Shown here: one piece after another, positions 9,377-18,535 of the stretch
Position numbering within the stretch: the stretch's first letter is position 1
How the letters are laid out: each line of letters opens with the position of its first letter
NCBI GenBank assembly: GCA_031261605.1
Contig: JAISJI010000011.1
Span: 1-58,697 of the forward strand
Direction: 5' to 3'
DNA length: 58,697 nt
Origin: Ignavibacteria bacterium
GTDB taxonomy: Bacteria > Bacteroidota > Ignavibacteria > Kapaibacteriales > UBA2268
Translations under genes and position numbers: made by a program
The notes under the pieces: model-generated
The model's database searches: none
Seen by the model: the letters and a program-made list of their open reading frames with translations, nothing else
What the model was told of the DNA's origin: nothing

Positions 9377-12300
9377 ATGAACAACAAACACAAAAAAAAT
9401 ATATTAACAATCATATTACTTTTCGCCTTTATCGGCTTGTCTTCACCGCTCTTCGCAGATATGGACCCTGCTGAGCGTCAAAAAAGTAATAATGACAATG
9501 CCCTACAACGTCAGATTGAGGGCTTCTATGATTTGCAACGCAATAAGATTAGCAACATAGAATTTTCCGTTACCAATACCGGTATGTCGTTCTTCGACCA
9601 AAGAACTCGGCAAGGAACTGGTATCTGGCCCCGTGGCTCCATCAACTGCTATGTATTTGGCGGTGGTATCTGGGTCGGCAGCCAGAAGCGCTTTTATATA
9701 ATGGATACACTACCAGATGGCACCTTAGAGTATCGCTGGAAAGTAAAGGATGTCTGGAAATACAGCAAATGGGATAGAGAACATCCTATTATGAGTGGCA
9801 TAGATACCTTGGGTTTCAACTCCATAGAAGTAGTAGATACGCTATGGGAGAGAATGGTCGATACCACCATACCAAATAAATTGGTAGGCGTAACTTACGA
9901 CCCGCAATATGCGACATCAGCAATGGCACCGGGAAGAATAGAGGATGGAGATGCAGCCATTCCATCTCAAGGAGCAAAATATAGGATATGGTTCTCATTG
10001 GACTATAGTCCATCAGATGGCTCGCCATTACTTGAGGAGTCAGGTCCGGCTTGGCCTATTTGGGACAATAGTTCGGATAGTATGGACGTGCTGAAATATG
10101 ATAGATATTTTGGTCATTTTATTTTGAATGAGAATTTGCGAAACACCGCTACATATCCACGTGGTCCGGCATTTATAAGTGGGGAAGATATATTCTGTAC
10201 TTATAAGGATACGGATTTGACGCGTTATAGTGCATACGGTGGTGTAGGAACATTGGCACGCAAGGGTTATCCACAGCGCATTCAATATGAGCAGATGATA
10301 TATTCTTGGGGTTTTGGCGATTATCGCGACTTCGTATTTATAAAGTATGACCAGATAAATAGGAATTTAGATACGTTGTGGGATATGTGGTTAGCACCGA
10401 TATTTGACGTAGATATAACGTTGTCTTTGAACTATTCTAGTGGAGCACAAAACGATGTGACTTGCTTCTATGGCAAGGAAGGTTCACCTGGACACGATAT
10501 ACCGCCGGATAGTGCAAAAGCAACAAAGAATATGGCATACCAATATTCACAAGGTAATATGGGTGAGGCAGGTCGTGGCTTTGGGTATTGCGGTTTTGTA
10601 TTCTTAGAGTCACCTTCGGTAATCAAAGAATATGCAGATACGAATAAATATACAGGTCAGATATTGTATAGACCTACGGATTCTATGGGTTTCACACGTA
10701 GAGATACGCGTATAATCTGGGATACGTTGAATAATAGAGAGAAGGAAGTTCGCTGGTATCCAGTTTCCGACCAATTAGGATTGGTAACGTTCCGTAATTG
10801 GGCGATAAAGGATGATAAGAAGCGGGATGAAGAAATGTATCCGTTTTTTAGTAGTGGCTGGAAAGATGGTCCTGCAGAGCCGGGCGATATGCGTTATATG
10901 ATGGCGACAGGTCCGTTCAATTTGCGTCCAAATGATACTGCCCGCACAGTAGTTGGTTTAGTAATTGCTGCTACCGGTAAAGGTGGAGATGCGGATGGAA
11001 CGCCGGATGATTTGACAGAATTAGTTCGTAAAGTAGATTTTATGCAGAAGGTATATGATGAGAACTTTAGAGCACCACAACCGCCATCAAGAGCGGTAAT
11101 GGCAGAATATACACCACTTAACAATGGTATGATAATCCGCTGGGACAGCACAAGTGAAATGAGTAGCGACCCTTACGAGAAGGGTTTGAACTTTATGGGC
11201 TATAAGATATACAGAGCAAGACGTATGAACTTAGATACCTTTGCAACAAGTAATATAAACGGAAATTCACTCTATCCAAGTGGTCAAGGACCATTCGGTT
11301 GGAAAGAATTACGCGACTATAGCATACCAACACCTTTTGTGAAATCCAATAATACTACCTTTGGTATGACCGAACGCATTGATGGCTCCGGTCCAAGAGC
11401 ACAGCACTTTATGGGAACAGATAGTTTAATGGTAGTAGGTCCCGACTACAACCCAGACGGCACCATAAACCTAAACAACATAATCTGTATGCGTGTTCCT
11501 CGCGGCATCTATGTGTATTCACCAAATCTACTAAATATGGCTCTCCAATACGAAGAACAATACCCAGGTTCTGGTCGCCTCAGCCGCCTAGAACGTAGCG
11601 GATGGTATTCAGATACAAAATACGGAAAGAAAGTAAGCGCAGTCCTCTTCGGTGTAGATAGCGCCAATTACCCATGGGGAGAATTTTACTACAACAACAG
11701 CATTGCCAAAGGAATGGACTTATACAACCAAGCATATTATTACAAGGGCTCAAACACAGGGAACTTCTTATTGGATAGCGTAATGTTGGTGACATTGGAA
11801 TTGAATCCGTCATTGGCGAAGTTAAATCCATTGTTCTATGAGCGTCATAGAGTTCGCGTAAGCAACGAGTTGTTAGCACAATTTTACACGGTTGATACAG
11901 CGGGGAAGGCATTGAAAGACCCTGCAGTATGGATAACGAAGGATTCAGTAGGTGCAGATGGCAATCATACTACATTTTATATTAAGATAGATACGTTGTA
12001 TGAGTTGGGAACGGAGCAGTTGACAACAGTAGGTGGTTCGACCTATTACACTATGAGTGTAATGACTTTGCGTCCTGATGGAACTTGGTTAGAAAACTTA
12101 GAGCATTACAATTTGGTAATGGATAGTATATATATGTATATAAATAAGGGTTGGGTAAAGGAGTTTCATATGGCTGACTTTACGCCTAATGAGATGAATA
12201 AGACAGATTTTCCTGGCTCAGAAATAGTGAAAAGAGAGGTAATTATTCCTTATATGGATATAGTAACGAACCATAGGACATTTATAGATGTTGGCGATGA

Positions 12301-14446
12301 CCCGGAGCCGGGTTATCCATCCGGGAATGGCAATATAGCGACCAGCGAGAACATTGCAAAGTCAGAAGTTTTGTTTAATAACGTGGAGTATTACTATAAA
12401 GTGATTGCTTATGATGAGGGCGACTTTACCCAGCCGACTCCATTGAAACTTAACGAAGGATTGAATGGCTTACCGAATTTGCAGAAGACGTATCCGAGTG
12501 CCGATAGAGGCAGTGGAGCGTTGAACTTCAGTGTAATTGGGACAGAAGGCGTATTAGGTGGATTGTATAATTTCAAACTATATGCAATAGATGAGCAACG
12601 CGCAAGTCAATTATTTGCTGGCGATACATTAGAGTTATTATTAGAGCCATATTCTTCTTATAGTGAGACCGAGTTAGGTTCTCGCGATGCAAGCGGAGTA
12701 GGAACAGCGCATAGAGTTCGCGTAGGAATGTATGGAGTAGCAACAACACTTAAAAGTGTAACGACAGGCGAGACGCTTTATGGTATGAGCACAGATTTAG
12801 AGGTGACACCTGGTCAGTATGATATTCCGACAACTTTTGTGGATTATTCTGGCTTCAGAGCGGGAACAGATACATTGTTGGTAGAGCCGGATGGCACAAT
12901 AAATACCTTAGGCAAGATATGGTCAAAGATGGATTATCCGGTAAGTGTTCGTCACTTCTGGACGGGCGATTTCCAATCACCACGTTTCACATATACCTTG
13001 AATGGGACGCAGAATAAGATGTGGGGAAATATAGGATTTTCGTTTGATGCAGCAATTAAGCAATTTGGCGGAATGTATAGAGGCGATGATGTGGATATGT
13101 TAGGCACGAATGTAACGACAAAAGTAAAGCCATTGTATTTTGCTGGCGTTAACTGGGATGATGCAGAACTCGTTTGGTTAGGAGATTCTAACTCAAACAG
13201 ACGTCCGAATAATGCAAATTATTCAGGTCCTGTAAATACCAATAGACCATTTGAAGAGAATAGCGCATTTTATAATATTTCATTAGGTGGAGTTACAGGA
13301 GAGACATCCCGTTTTGATAATGGACCGGGTATATATACAGTAGAATTTTTGCCGGGTGGCACAGAGGAAATGGACTTATATTGGGCAGCAACACCAAGTT
13401 TGAACGAGCCAAGAAGATATAGAGTATCATATTTGAATGTGAAGATAACAGATGAGTTTTCATATAATCGTCCAGTATTTGATGGTTCTCGGGACTCATT
13501 AGAGGTTCGCTATCCGTCAGATATACCATTTATGAAATTGCCGATACAATCCAATCCAATATCAGTGTATAAGCAAGGTTTTGAGTTTAAGAGGATGACA
13601 ACCCCAAATCCTTGGGTATTGTCCTTATACGACACAATGCCGAGCACATTCTATCGTCATTTCAACTTGTATGCACAAGCATACGCAAACGCCCGTTCAA
13701 TAGCAGGTATTCCACAGGTTCGCGATAGATTTGTCAAAGATGATAAATTAATGGTTGCCAATGGTGGCAATGATGTTCAATACATCGGCACCCAAGGACG
13801 CTATTACTTAACAGCAATATCGGAAGATGGCAGGGATACATTGGACTTTGTTCATACTATGAATATAGCAGGTGCACAATTTGCGATGTCATATTTTGAA
13901 AGAGGCAGACGTGGCGATGGTTATTCATCATTTACAGACCAATTTATGGAAGATAGACGTTGGACAAATCAACAAGCCCCGGATATGTATGGACAAGATT
14001 TCAAAGCAGGGGACAAGATTAAATTGTCATCTTGGGGCGGAACAAGTGGCTTCCCAGAGAAAGGAGCAAGAGTTCTCTTTGCAGTATCAAATCCATATAC
14101 AGAGCCAACAGATAACGAGATGGACCAAATAAAAGTGGTTCCAAATCCTTACGTAATAACTCATCAACAACAGAAATCGGCTTATGATGCCCAATTGTAT
14201 TTCACAAGATTACCGAAAGAATGCACGATAAATATATTTACCGCAGCCGGCGATTTAGTTCAAACAATAGAGCATAATGAGAATGTAACAGGAACACGTC
14301 ATAACGTGGACATCTGGGACTTAATCACGAAGAACGGACAACGTATGCAGAGTCAAACATTAGTAGCAGTAATAAAGACACCAAATGGTGCAGAGACAAT
14401 AAAACAATTCTCTGTAATAGTGGGTGGCTTCAGAGTTGCGGACTAA
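9377..14446 (+). CDS. Large secreted protein with C-terminal FlgD-Ig/sorting-like domain, 1689 aa
   Basis: The gene starts 12 bases after the TonB receptor with an AGAGG site. A signal peptide covers about residues 1-27 (ILTIILLFAFIGLSSPLFA). The body is rich in aromatic residues, Gly and Asp, with no catalytic motif that I recognise. The end (about 1590-1689) contains KVVPNPYVITHQ, INIFTAAGDLVQTIEH, WDLITKNGQ and a final strand. This is the 'VxPNPY ... G.LV.TI.H ... WDL' pattern of FlgD-Ig-like C-terminal domains, common at the ends of exported proteins in Ignavibacteria-like bacteria and similar in plan to T9SS sorting domains. It is not the canonical type A sorting domain seen at 54.2 kb. 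Likely a surface partner of the receptor. Codon style switches back and forth inside this frame, with a C-ending block near 11400-11700. Confidence 0.8.
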   Translation: MNNKHKKNILTIILLFAFIGLSSPLFADMDPAERQKSNNDNALQRQIEGFYDLQRNKISNIEFSVTNTGMSFFDQRTRQGTGIWPRGSINCYVFGGGIWVGSQKRFYIMDTLPDGTLEYRWKVKDVWKYSKWDREHPIMSGIDTLGFNSIEVVDTLWERMVDTTIPNKLVGVTYDPQYATSAMAPGRIEDGDAAIPSQGAKYRIWFSLDYSPSDGSPLLEESGPAWPIWDNSSDSMDVLKYDRYFGHFILNENLRNTATYPRGPAFISGEDIFCTYKDTDLTRYSAYGGVGTLARKGYPQRIQYEQMIYSWGFGDYRDFVFIKYDQINRNLDTLWDMWLAPIFDVDITLSLNYSSGAQNDVTCFYGKEGSPGHDIPPDSAKATKNMAYQYSQGNMGEAGRGFGYCGFVFLESPSVIKEYADTNKYTGQILYRPTDSMGFTRRDTRIIWDTLNNREKEVRWYPVSDQLGLVTFRNWAIKDDKKRDEEMYPFFSSGWKDGPAEPGDMRYMMATGPFNLRPNDTARTVVGLVIAATGKGGDADGTPDDLTELVRKVDFMQKVYDENFRAPQPPSRAVMAEYTPLNNGMIIRWDSTSEMSSDPYEKGLNFMGYKIYRARRMNLDTFATSNINGNSLYPSGQGPFGWKELRDYSIPTPFVKSNNTTFGMTERIDGSGPRAQHFMGTDSLMVVGPDYNPDGTINLNNIICMRVPRGIYVYSPNLLNMALQYEEQYPGSGRLSRLERSGWYSDTKYGKKVSAVLFGVDSANYPWGEFYYNNSIAKGMDLYNQAYYYKGSNTGNFLLDSVMLVTLELNPSLAKLNPLFYERHRVRVSNELLAQFYTVDTAGKALKDPAVWITKDSVGADGNHTTFYIKIDTLYELGTEQLTTVGGSTYYTMSVMTLRPDGTWLENLEHYNLVMDSIYMYINKGWVKEFHMADFTPNEMNKTDFPGSEIVKREVIIPYMDIVTNHRTFIDVGDDPEPGYPSGNGNIATSENIAKSEVLFNNVEYYYKVIAYDEGDFTQPTPLKLNEGLNGLPNLQKTYPSADRGSGALNFSVIGTEGVLGGLYNFKLYAIDEQRASQLFAGDTLELLLEPYSSYSETELGSRDASGVGTAHRVRVGMYGVATTLKSVTTGETLYGMSTDLEVTPGQYDIPTTFVDYSGFRAGTDTLLVEPDGTINTLGKIWSKMDYPVSVRHFWTGDFQSPRFTYTLNGTQNKMWGNIGFSFDAAIKQFGGMYRGDDVDMLGTNVTTKVKPLYFAGVNWDDAELVWLGDSNSNRRPNNANYSGPVNTNRPFEENSAFYNISLGGVTGETSRFDNGPGIYTVEFLPGGTEEMDLYWAATPSLNEPRRYRVSYLNVKITDEFSYNRPVFDGSRDSLEVRYPSDIPFMKLPIQSNPISVYKQGFEFKRMTTPNPWVLSLYDTMPSTFYRHFNLYAQAYANARSIAGIPQVRDRFVKDDKLMVANGGNDVQYIGTQGRYYLTAISEDGRDTLDFVHTMNIAGAQFAMSYFERGRRGDGYSSFTDQFMEDRRWTNQQAPDMYGQDFKAGDKIKLSSWGGTSGFPEKGARVLFAVSNPYTEPTDNEMDQIKVVPNPYVITHQQQKSAYDAQLYFTRLPKECTINIFTAAGDLVQTIEHNENVTGTRHNVDIWDLITKNGQRMQSQTLVAVIKTPNGAETIKQFSVIVGGFRVAD

Positions 14447-14461
14447 GAACAATGTGGTGCT

Positions 14462-14485
14462 GGTGAGTAGCAGACGCTGCTCACC
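14462..14485 (+). other. Intercistronic hairpin
   Basis: GGTGAGTAGC (14462-14471) pairs with GCTGCTCACC (14476-14485) with one G-T pair and a 4-base loop. It has no T-run. It lies between the secreted-protein stop and the PorV-like gene, so it could stabilise or partly terminate the upstream message. Confidence 0.55.
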
Positions 14486-14535
14486 GGCGCTATTCATTCA
14501 ATTAATTTTCTAACCTAAATGGAGAAACAAACTAA

Positions 14536-15588
14536 ATGAAAAAAAATATCAAATATACAACATTATGTATATCGCTATTTATGATAGCAACATTGTGTGC
14601 AAGAGCTGCATCAGGTATCGGCGTAGGAACCGGCACCGACCAGGCGTTCGCGAAAGTAGGTATGTCTGGCGGACAGTTTTTAAAGATAGCACACGGAGCC
14701 AGAGGTTCAGCAATGGCAGGAGCCGTATCAGCATTGACGAATGACTTATCGTCAGTATATTGGAATCCAGCAGGCATAGCGGAGTTACCTTCGCTTACTG
14801 TGGAATTTGATTACACGGGCTGGTTTGCCGGAATGAACCATAATTTTGCAGCAGTAGGAATGCCATTAGGCGATAACTTCGCCTTTGCTATACATTACAC
14901 CGGTCTATCGACCGATGAGATGGAACGGACAACGATAGAGCGTCCGGATGGATTAAATTCCTATTTTACTGCAAATGATATATCCGTAGGAGCATCCTTT
15001 GCTGGCTACTTAACCGACCAATTTTCCTTCGGTATAACTGCTCGCTATCTAAGCAATAGCATAGCACAAGCCGATGCAGTGGGATTTTCGTTCGATGTAG
15101 GCACAAAGTATAAAACCGGAATACAAGGTCTAGTATTAGGCGTGTCCTTGCACGGATTGACGACAGAGTTGACCTATACTGGCAACGAGTTCAATACAAC
15201 AATGAAGTTGGTAGAGGAGCAATGGTCTGCTCCGGTAGATGTAGCGTATATGTCAAATCCATTTGATATACCGCTATTGTTCAGAGCCAACGCTGCTTGC
15301 GATATATACAAAGACGAAGACAACTACGTAGTAGGTGCAATTGACTTCACCACCACTTCGGACTCACCAGAGCAATTTGCAATAGGTGCAGAATGGATAT
15401 GGCATAACTTGCTCGCACTTAGAGCAGGATACCGCTTTGGGCACGATACACAGGGCTTCAGTGGAGGTATTGGCATCAACTACCAAACAAGCGTGTTCGG
15501 TGGCAGAATAGATTATTCTATCTCGCCGATGACCCACGACTTAGGTCTAATCAACAGAGTGACCGTTGCTGTTGATTTAGGAAGATAA
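14536..15588 (+). CDS. PorV/PorQ-family outer-membrane protein, 350 aa
   Basis: A signal peptide covers about residues 1-24. The hallmark of the PorV/PorQ (UPF0164-like) family follows: FLKIAHGARGSAMAGAVSAL, then TNDLSSVYWNPAGIAELP. The remainder alternates amphipathic strands in a FadL-like barrel, ending with VTVAVDLGR. In T9SS, PorV binds sorting domains of cargo at the outer membrane and hands them to the attachment machinery. This copy is encoded right after a large exported protein, so it may be a dedicated shuttle or scaffold for that protein rather than the general PorV. That role is inferred. A GGAG site lies 12 bases before the start, and a 14-bp hairpin terminator lies 55 bases after the stop. 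Confidence 0.87.
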   Translation: MKKNIKYTTLCISLFMIATLCARAASGIGVGTGTDQAFAKVGMSGGQFLKIAHGARGSAMAGAVSALTNDLSSVYWNPAGIAELPSLTVEFDYTGWFAGMNHNFAAVGMPLGDNFAFAIHYTGLSTDEMERTTIERPDGLNSYFTANDISVGASFAGYLTDQFSFGITARYLSNSIAQADAVGFSFDVGTKYKTGIQGLVLGVSLHGLTTELTYTGNEFNTTMKLVEEQWSAPVDVAYMSNPFDIPLLFRANAACDIYKDEDNYVVGAIDFTTTSDSPEQFAIGAEWIWHNLLALRAGYRFGHDTQGFSGGIGINYQTSVFGGRIDYSISPMTHDLGLINRVTVAVDLGR

Positions 15589-15642
15589 CTATACTTTAAC
15601 ATAGTAATTATTTGCGTTTCATCGCAAACTTCTCCTCCTTAG

Positions 15643-15681
15643 AAAAGCAGGGCTACAAAAGTGGTTCTGCTTTTTTTTGTT
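15643..15681 (+). terminator. Terminator of the receptor/secreted protein/PorV cassette
   Basis: A 14-bp stem (15643-15656 with 15661-15674, including three G-T pairs) has an AAAA loop and runs into a T-tract. A smaller hairpin, TTGCG/CGCAA, precedes it at about 15612-15627. Confidence 0.88.
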
Positions 15682-15772
15682 TTTTGCAAAGATTGGAATA
15701 ATAGGTAATAGGATAATTTTTTGCAAAAAAAAACGTATATTATGGCTTATGCAAAATTCAAAAGGAGCAAAT

Positions 15773-17188
15773 ATGTTCAAATTGGAAACAATTATTTCGT
15801 TAGCAAAGCGCCGCGGCTTTGTCTTTCAATCATCCGAAATATACGGAGGTATCAATGGTTGCTGGGATTACGGACCGCTTGGCTGTGAGTTACTTCAAAA
15901 TCTGAAGCAAGCATGGTGGAAGGCAATGACATATCGCGACGATATTGAAGGTATAGATGCGTCCATTTTAATGCACCCGAAAGTATGGGAAGCGAGCGGT
16001 CATTTAGCTGCATTCTCCGACCCAATGATAGACAATAAGACCAGTAAATCAAGGCATAGAGCGGATAATTTGATTGAGGACTACATTGATAAAATGCGGA
16101 AGAAAAAGAAGGACGATGTGGCTGCACAAATCCAACAGAAGTTGGATAGCGTTGCAAATAACGACGACTACTTCAAAATCATAACGGAGTATGGAATACC
16201 CGACCCGATAAGTGGAACGACCGATTGGACGGAAGTTAGGAACTTTAATCTGATGTTTAAGACCTTTATCGGACCGCTTGATGACGCTGCATCCACTATA
16301 TACTTGCGTCCGGAGTCGGCACAAGGCATCTTTGTGAATTTCAAAAATGTAATGGAAAGCAGTCGCCAGAAAGTTCCATTCGGCATTGCACAGATTGGCA
16401 AGGCGTTTAGGAATGAGATAAATACGAAGAATTTTTTGTTCCGAACGCGTGAATTCGAGCAGATGGAAATGCAGTATTTTATCAAGCCACATACCGAGAA
16501 GGAGTGGTTTGAATATTGGCAAGAGCAGCGGTTTAACTGGTATGTAGAGTATGGAATGAAGCGTGAAAAGTTGCGTTGGCATCCGCATACGAAACTGGCT
16601 CATTATGCAAATTTTGCGAGCGATATTGAGTTTGAATTTCCATTTGGCTTCGGCGAAATAGAAGGGATACATAGTAGGACGGACTTTGATTTGACAGCAC
16701 ATCAGGGCTTGTCAGGTAAGAAGTTGGAGTATATAGATACGGTAACGAAGGAGCGTTTCGTGCCGTATGTTATAGAGACGTCCGGTGGCGTTTCACGCGG
16801 AGTTATGGCGTTTTTGTGCAATGCTTACGATGAGGAAGATGCGGTTGCTGAGGATGGTGAGAAGCGAGTTGTGCTACGCTTCCATCCAAAGTTAGCACCA
16901 GTGCAGGTGGCGGTTTTTCCATTGGTGAATAAGGATGGGATGCCGGAAAAAGCACACGCTTTGTATAAGGATTTGCAACGCAATTTTAAGACACAGTATG
17001 ATGTCTCTGGTGCGATTGGTCGGCGTTACAGACGACAAGATGAGATTGGAACGCCTTACTGCATTACAATAGACGGCGATACATTGGCGAACAATACGAT
17101 AACAGTGCGAGAGCGCGATAGTATGAAGCAGGAGACGATTTCGCTGGATAATGCACAGAGTTATATCTTCAATAAATTTGCAGAGTAG
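15773..17188 (+). CDS. glyS: Glycyl-tRNA synthetase, alpha-2 (single-chain) class II type, 471 aa
   Basis: The enzyme charges tRNA-Gly in the cytoplasm. Start 15773 is chosen because AAAGGAGCAAAT precedes MFKLETIISLAKRRGFV, the conserved N-terminus; the frame is open upstream from 15677 but that part is not conserved. Class II features are visible: FQSSEIYGGINGCWDYGPLG (about 18-37), YLRPESAQGIFVNF, motif 2 IGKAFRNEINTKNFLFRTRE with QMEMQYF, EGIHSRTDFDL, and motif 3 SGGVSRGVMAFLCNAY. The C-terminal anticodon-binding domain begins near LAPVQVAVFPLV. This is the archaeal/eukaryote-like homodimeric form, not GlyQ+GlyS, and 471 aa is normal. A conserved hypothetical gene follows after 9 bases. 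An A-tract plus CGTATATTATG element (15725-15744) lies upstream. Confidence 0.96.
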   Translation: MFKLETIISLAKRRGFVFQSSEIYGGINGCWDYGPLGCELLQNLKQAWWKAMTYRDDIEGIDASILMHPKVWEASGHLAAFSDPMIDNKTSKSRHRADNLIEDYIDKMRKKKKDDVAAQIQQKLDSVANNDDYFKIITEYGIPDPISGTTDWTEVRNFNLMFKTFIGPLDDAASTIYLRPESAQGIFVNFKNVMESSRQKVPFGIAQIGKAFRNEINTKNFLFRTREFEQMEMQYFIKPHTEKEWFEYWQEQRFNWYVEYGMKREKLRWHPHTKLAHYANFASDIEFEFPFGFGEIEGIHSRTDFDLTAHQGLSGKKLEYIDTVTKERFVPYVIETSGGVSRGVMAFLCNAYDEEDAVAEDGEKRVVLRFHPKLAPVQVAVFPLVNKDGMPEKAHALYKDLQRNFKTQYDVSGAIGRRYRRQDEIGTPYCITIDGDTLANNTITVRERDSMKQETISLDNAQSYIFNKFAE

Positions 17189-17197
17189 CGTCCTGTT

Positions 17198-17716
17198 ATG
17201 CAGAAAATATTTATCAATCTGACCAATGGAATTGAAGCATTGGAACGCTACGGACTTGCGTTAGATGCTGTGCATTTTGTGCGAATACAATCTACGTATT
17301 GCGAAAATCATAGTTGGGATAAGATGCTACAGACGTTGGACTCGGATTTTTTGATGTGGCTGGCATTGGGTTATGAATGTGTAGTGTATGATTTTGGAGC
17401 AGGTAACGAAACCTCCAAAGCCGCATATTACGGGCTTGAATGGCTCAAGTATGTCCTTGAGAGACGCTGGTTTGGTAGAGAATATATACCGCTGCTGAAG
17501 GGACGAAATGTGGTAACGGAGCAATTTCACAAGTATTATCGGGAGTTGGATAAAAAGACAAAGCGACAGATGGATTACTACAAAAAGTTTTTGATGACTG
17601 AAGAACTGCATTTGACGGCGGTGACAGCAGCAACAATGCACGATAACCAACCGGAATATTATTGCGAAATACTAAGAGACAAATTGGACGAAAAACTAAA
17701 AGGGCAACCTCAATGA
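17198..17716 (+). CDS. Conserved hypothetical protein downstream of glyS, 172 aa
   Basis: I do not recognise a named domain. The protein starts QKIFINLTNGIEAL, has FVRIQSTYCENHSWD, then ALGYECVVYDFGAG, YGLEWLKYVLERRWFG, and a basic, helical C-terminal half (ELDKKTKRQMDYYKKFL). There is no signal peptide or membrane segment, so it is probably cytoplasmic. I recall unnamed relatives beginning 'KIFINLTNGIE' in Bacteroidota, but cannot confirm this here. It begins 9 bases after the glyS stop and is probably cotranscribed. Its TGA stop (17714-17716) lies inside the terminator hairpin, so termination and translation end almost overlap. No clear ribosome binding site is present, which suggests coupling to glyS. 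Confidence 0.7.
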   Translation: MQKIFINLTNGIEALERYGLALDAVHFVRIQSTYCENHSWDKMLQTLDSDFLMWLALGYECVVYDFGAGNETSKAAYYGLEWLKYVLERRWFGREYIPLLKGRNVVTEQFHKYYRELDKKTKRQMDYYKKFLMTEELHLTAVTAATMHDNQPEYYCEILRDKLDEKLKGQPQ

Positions 17717-17735
17717 GATTGCCCTACTTTTTTGC
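17701..17735 (+). terminator. Terminator overlapping the end of the glyS operon
   Basis: AGGGCAACCTCA (17701-17712) pairs with TGAGATTGCCCT (17714-17725) with one mismatch and is followed by ACTTTTTT. The stem includes the stop codon of the preceding gene. Confidence 0.85.
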
Positions 17736-17765
17736 ACTAAGCCATAGCAAGCAGTGTATAACGTG

Positions 17766-17942
17766 TTATACGGATGCGATGATTTTTCTACCGTTGTAGT
17801 ATCCGCATTCTGGACAAGCAGCGTGAGTTAATTTTGCTGCTCCACAATTTGGACAGGTGCCGGTAGTCATAGCGACTGCTTTGTAATGCGTCCGTCTCTT
17901 GTCTCTTCTGGACTTCGAGTGTCGTTCCGTTGGATTTGGCAT
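17766..17942 (-). CDS. rpmF: 50S ribosomal protein L32, 58 aa
   Basis: The minus-strand frame begins MPNPTERHSKSRRDKRRTHY and continues with a zinc ribbon, TCPNCG (C30, C33) and ACPECGYYNG (C43, C46), ending GRKIIASV. This is the complete zinc-binding (C+) form of L32. The start at 17942 is preceded by AAGGATAAACA. Many bacteria place rpmF next to a yceD-like gene and plsX-fabH; here those are absent, and the upstream neighbour on the same strand is a DUF1232 gene 64 bases away. A small GTATAAC/GTTATAC hairpin overlaps the stop codon. Confidence 0.96.
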   Translation of the reverse strand: MPNPTERHSKSRRDKRRTHYKAVAMTTGTCPNCGAAKLTHAACPECGYYNGRKIIASV

Positions 17943-18006
17943 TGTTTATCCTTATATATGTTGTAAATAAATCTGTTAGTTGTCTGTAATGATTGTAAGT
18001 AATTGA

Positions 18007-18357
18007 TTATAAATGAAATAGGCGTATAACCTTATCCTTCGCTTTGTCTTTATGTTCATTTTTAATATGCAGACCGACAGCAGCGAGTGCCACCGAGAGC
18101 ATCATAAAATCATCGGTAAAGCCAGCAATAGGCACAAAATCCGGAATAATATCAACCGGCAGTATGAAGTAGCCCAAAGCTCCGACTATAATGGTCGTAG
18201 CCCACTTTGGCGTATCGTTATCGCGCATAGCATAATACATAGATATGGCGAGTTCGACCAACTTGATGCCTGCTTTTTTGTAGTGTCCGGTGAGTTTGTG
18301 CCAGAAGCCGTCATCGGAGTAAGCATCCACATAGTTCTCGTGTGATAATTCGTCCAT
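18007..18357 (-). CDS. DUF1232 (YkvA-like) membrane protein, 116 aa
   Basis: The signature of the DUF1232 family is present near the middle: ALGYFILPVDIIPDFVPIAG followed by FTDDFMMLSVAL. This is a short hydrophobic hairpin with conserved Pro and Asp residues. Flanking segments are basic and helical, and the C-terminus is Lys-rich. It is probably a small inner-membrane protein; the molecular role of this family is not known. GAGG lies upstream of the start at 18357. It may be cotranscribed with rpmF. Confidence 0.85.
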   Translation of the reverse strand: MDELSHENYVDAYSDDGFWHKLTGHYKKAGIKLVELAISMYYAMRDNDTPKWATTIIVGALGYFILPVDIIPDFVPIAGFTDDFMMLSVALAAVGLHIKNEHKDKAKDKVIRLFHL

Positions 18358-18535
18358 ATTGTATCCTCTAATTACAGATTACAAATATACTATTTTTTTT
18401 CTAAATAAACACTATTTGGGGAAAAGTTTTTTGCATATCAATTTTTATACCATATATATACCATATCATTGGGAGGTCTTCGGGATACCCTTATTTTTGC
18501 GGTTATTAAATACAAAATAATTGCAAGGAGAAAAT

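Noticed and set aside
16049..16702. Minus-strand 217-codon frame inside glyS
   Set aside because: It is antisense to conserved class II synthetase motifs and is a shadow.
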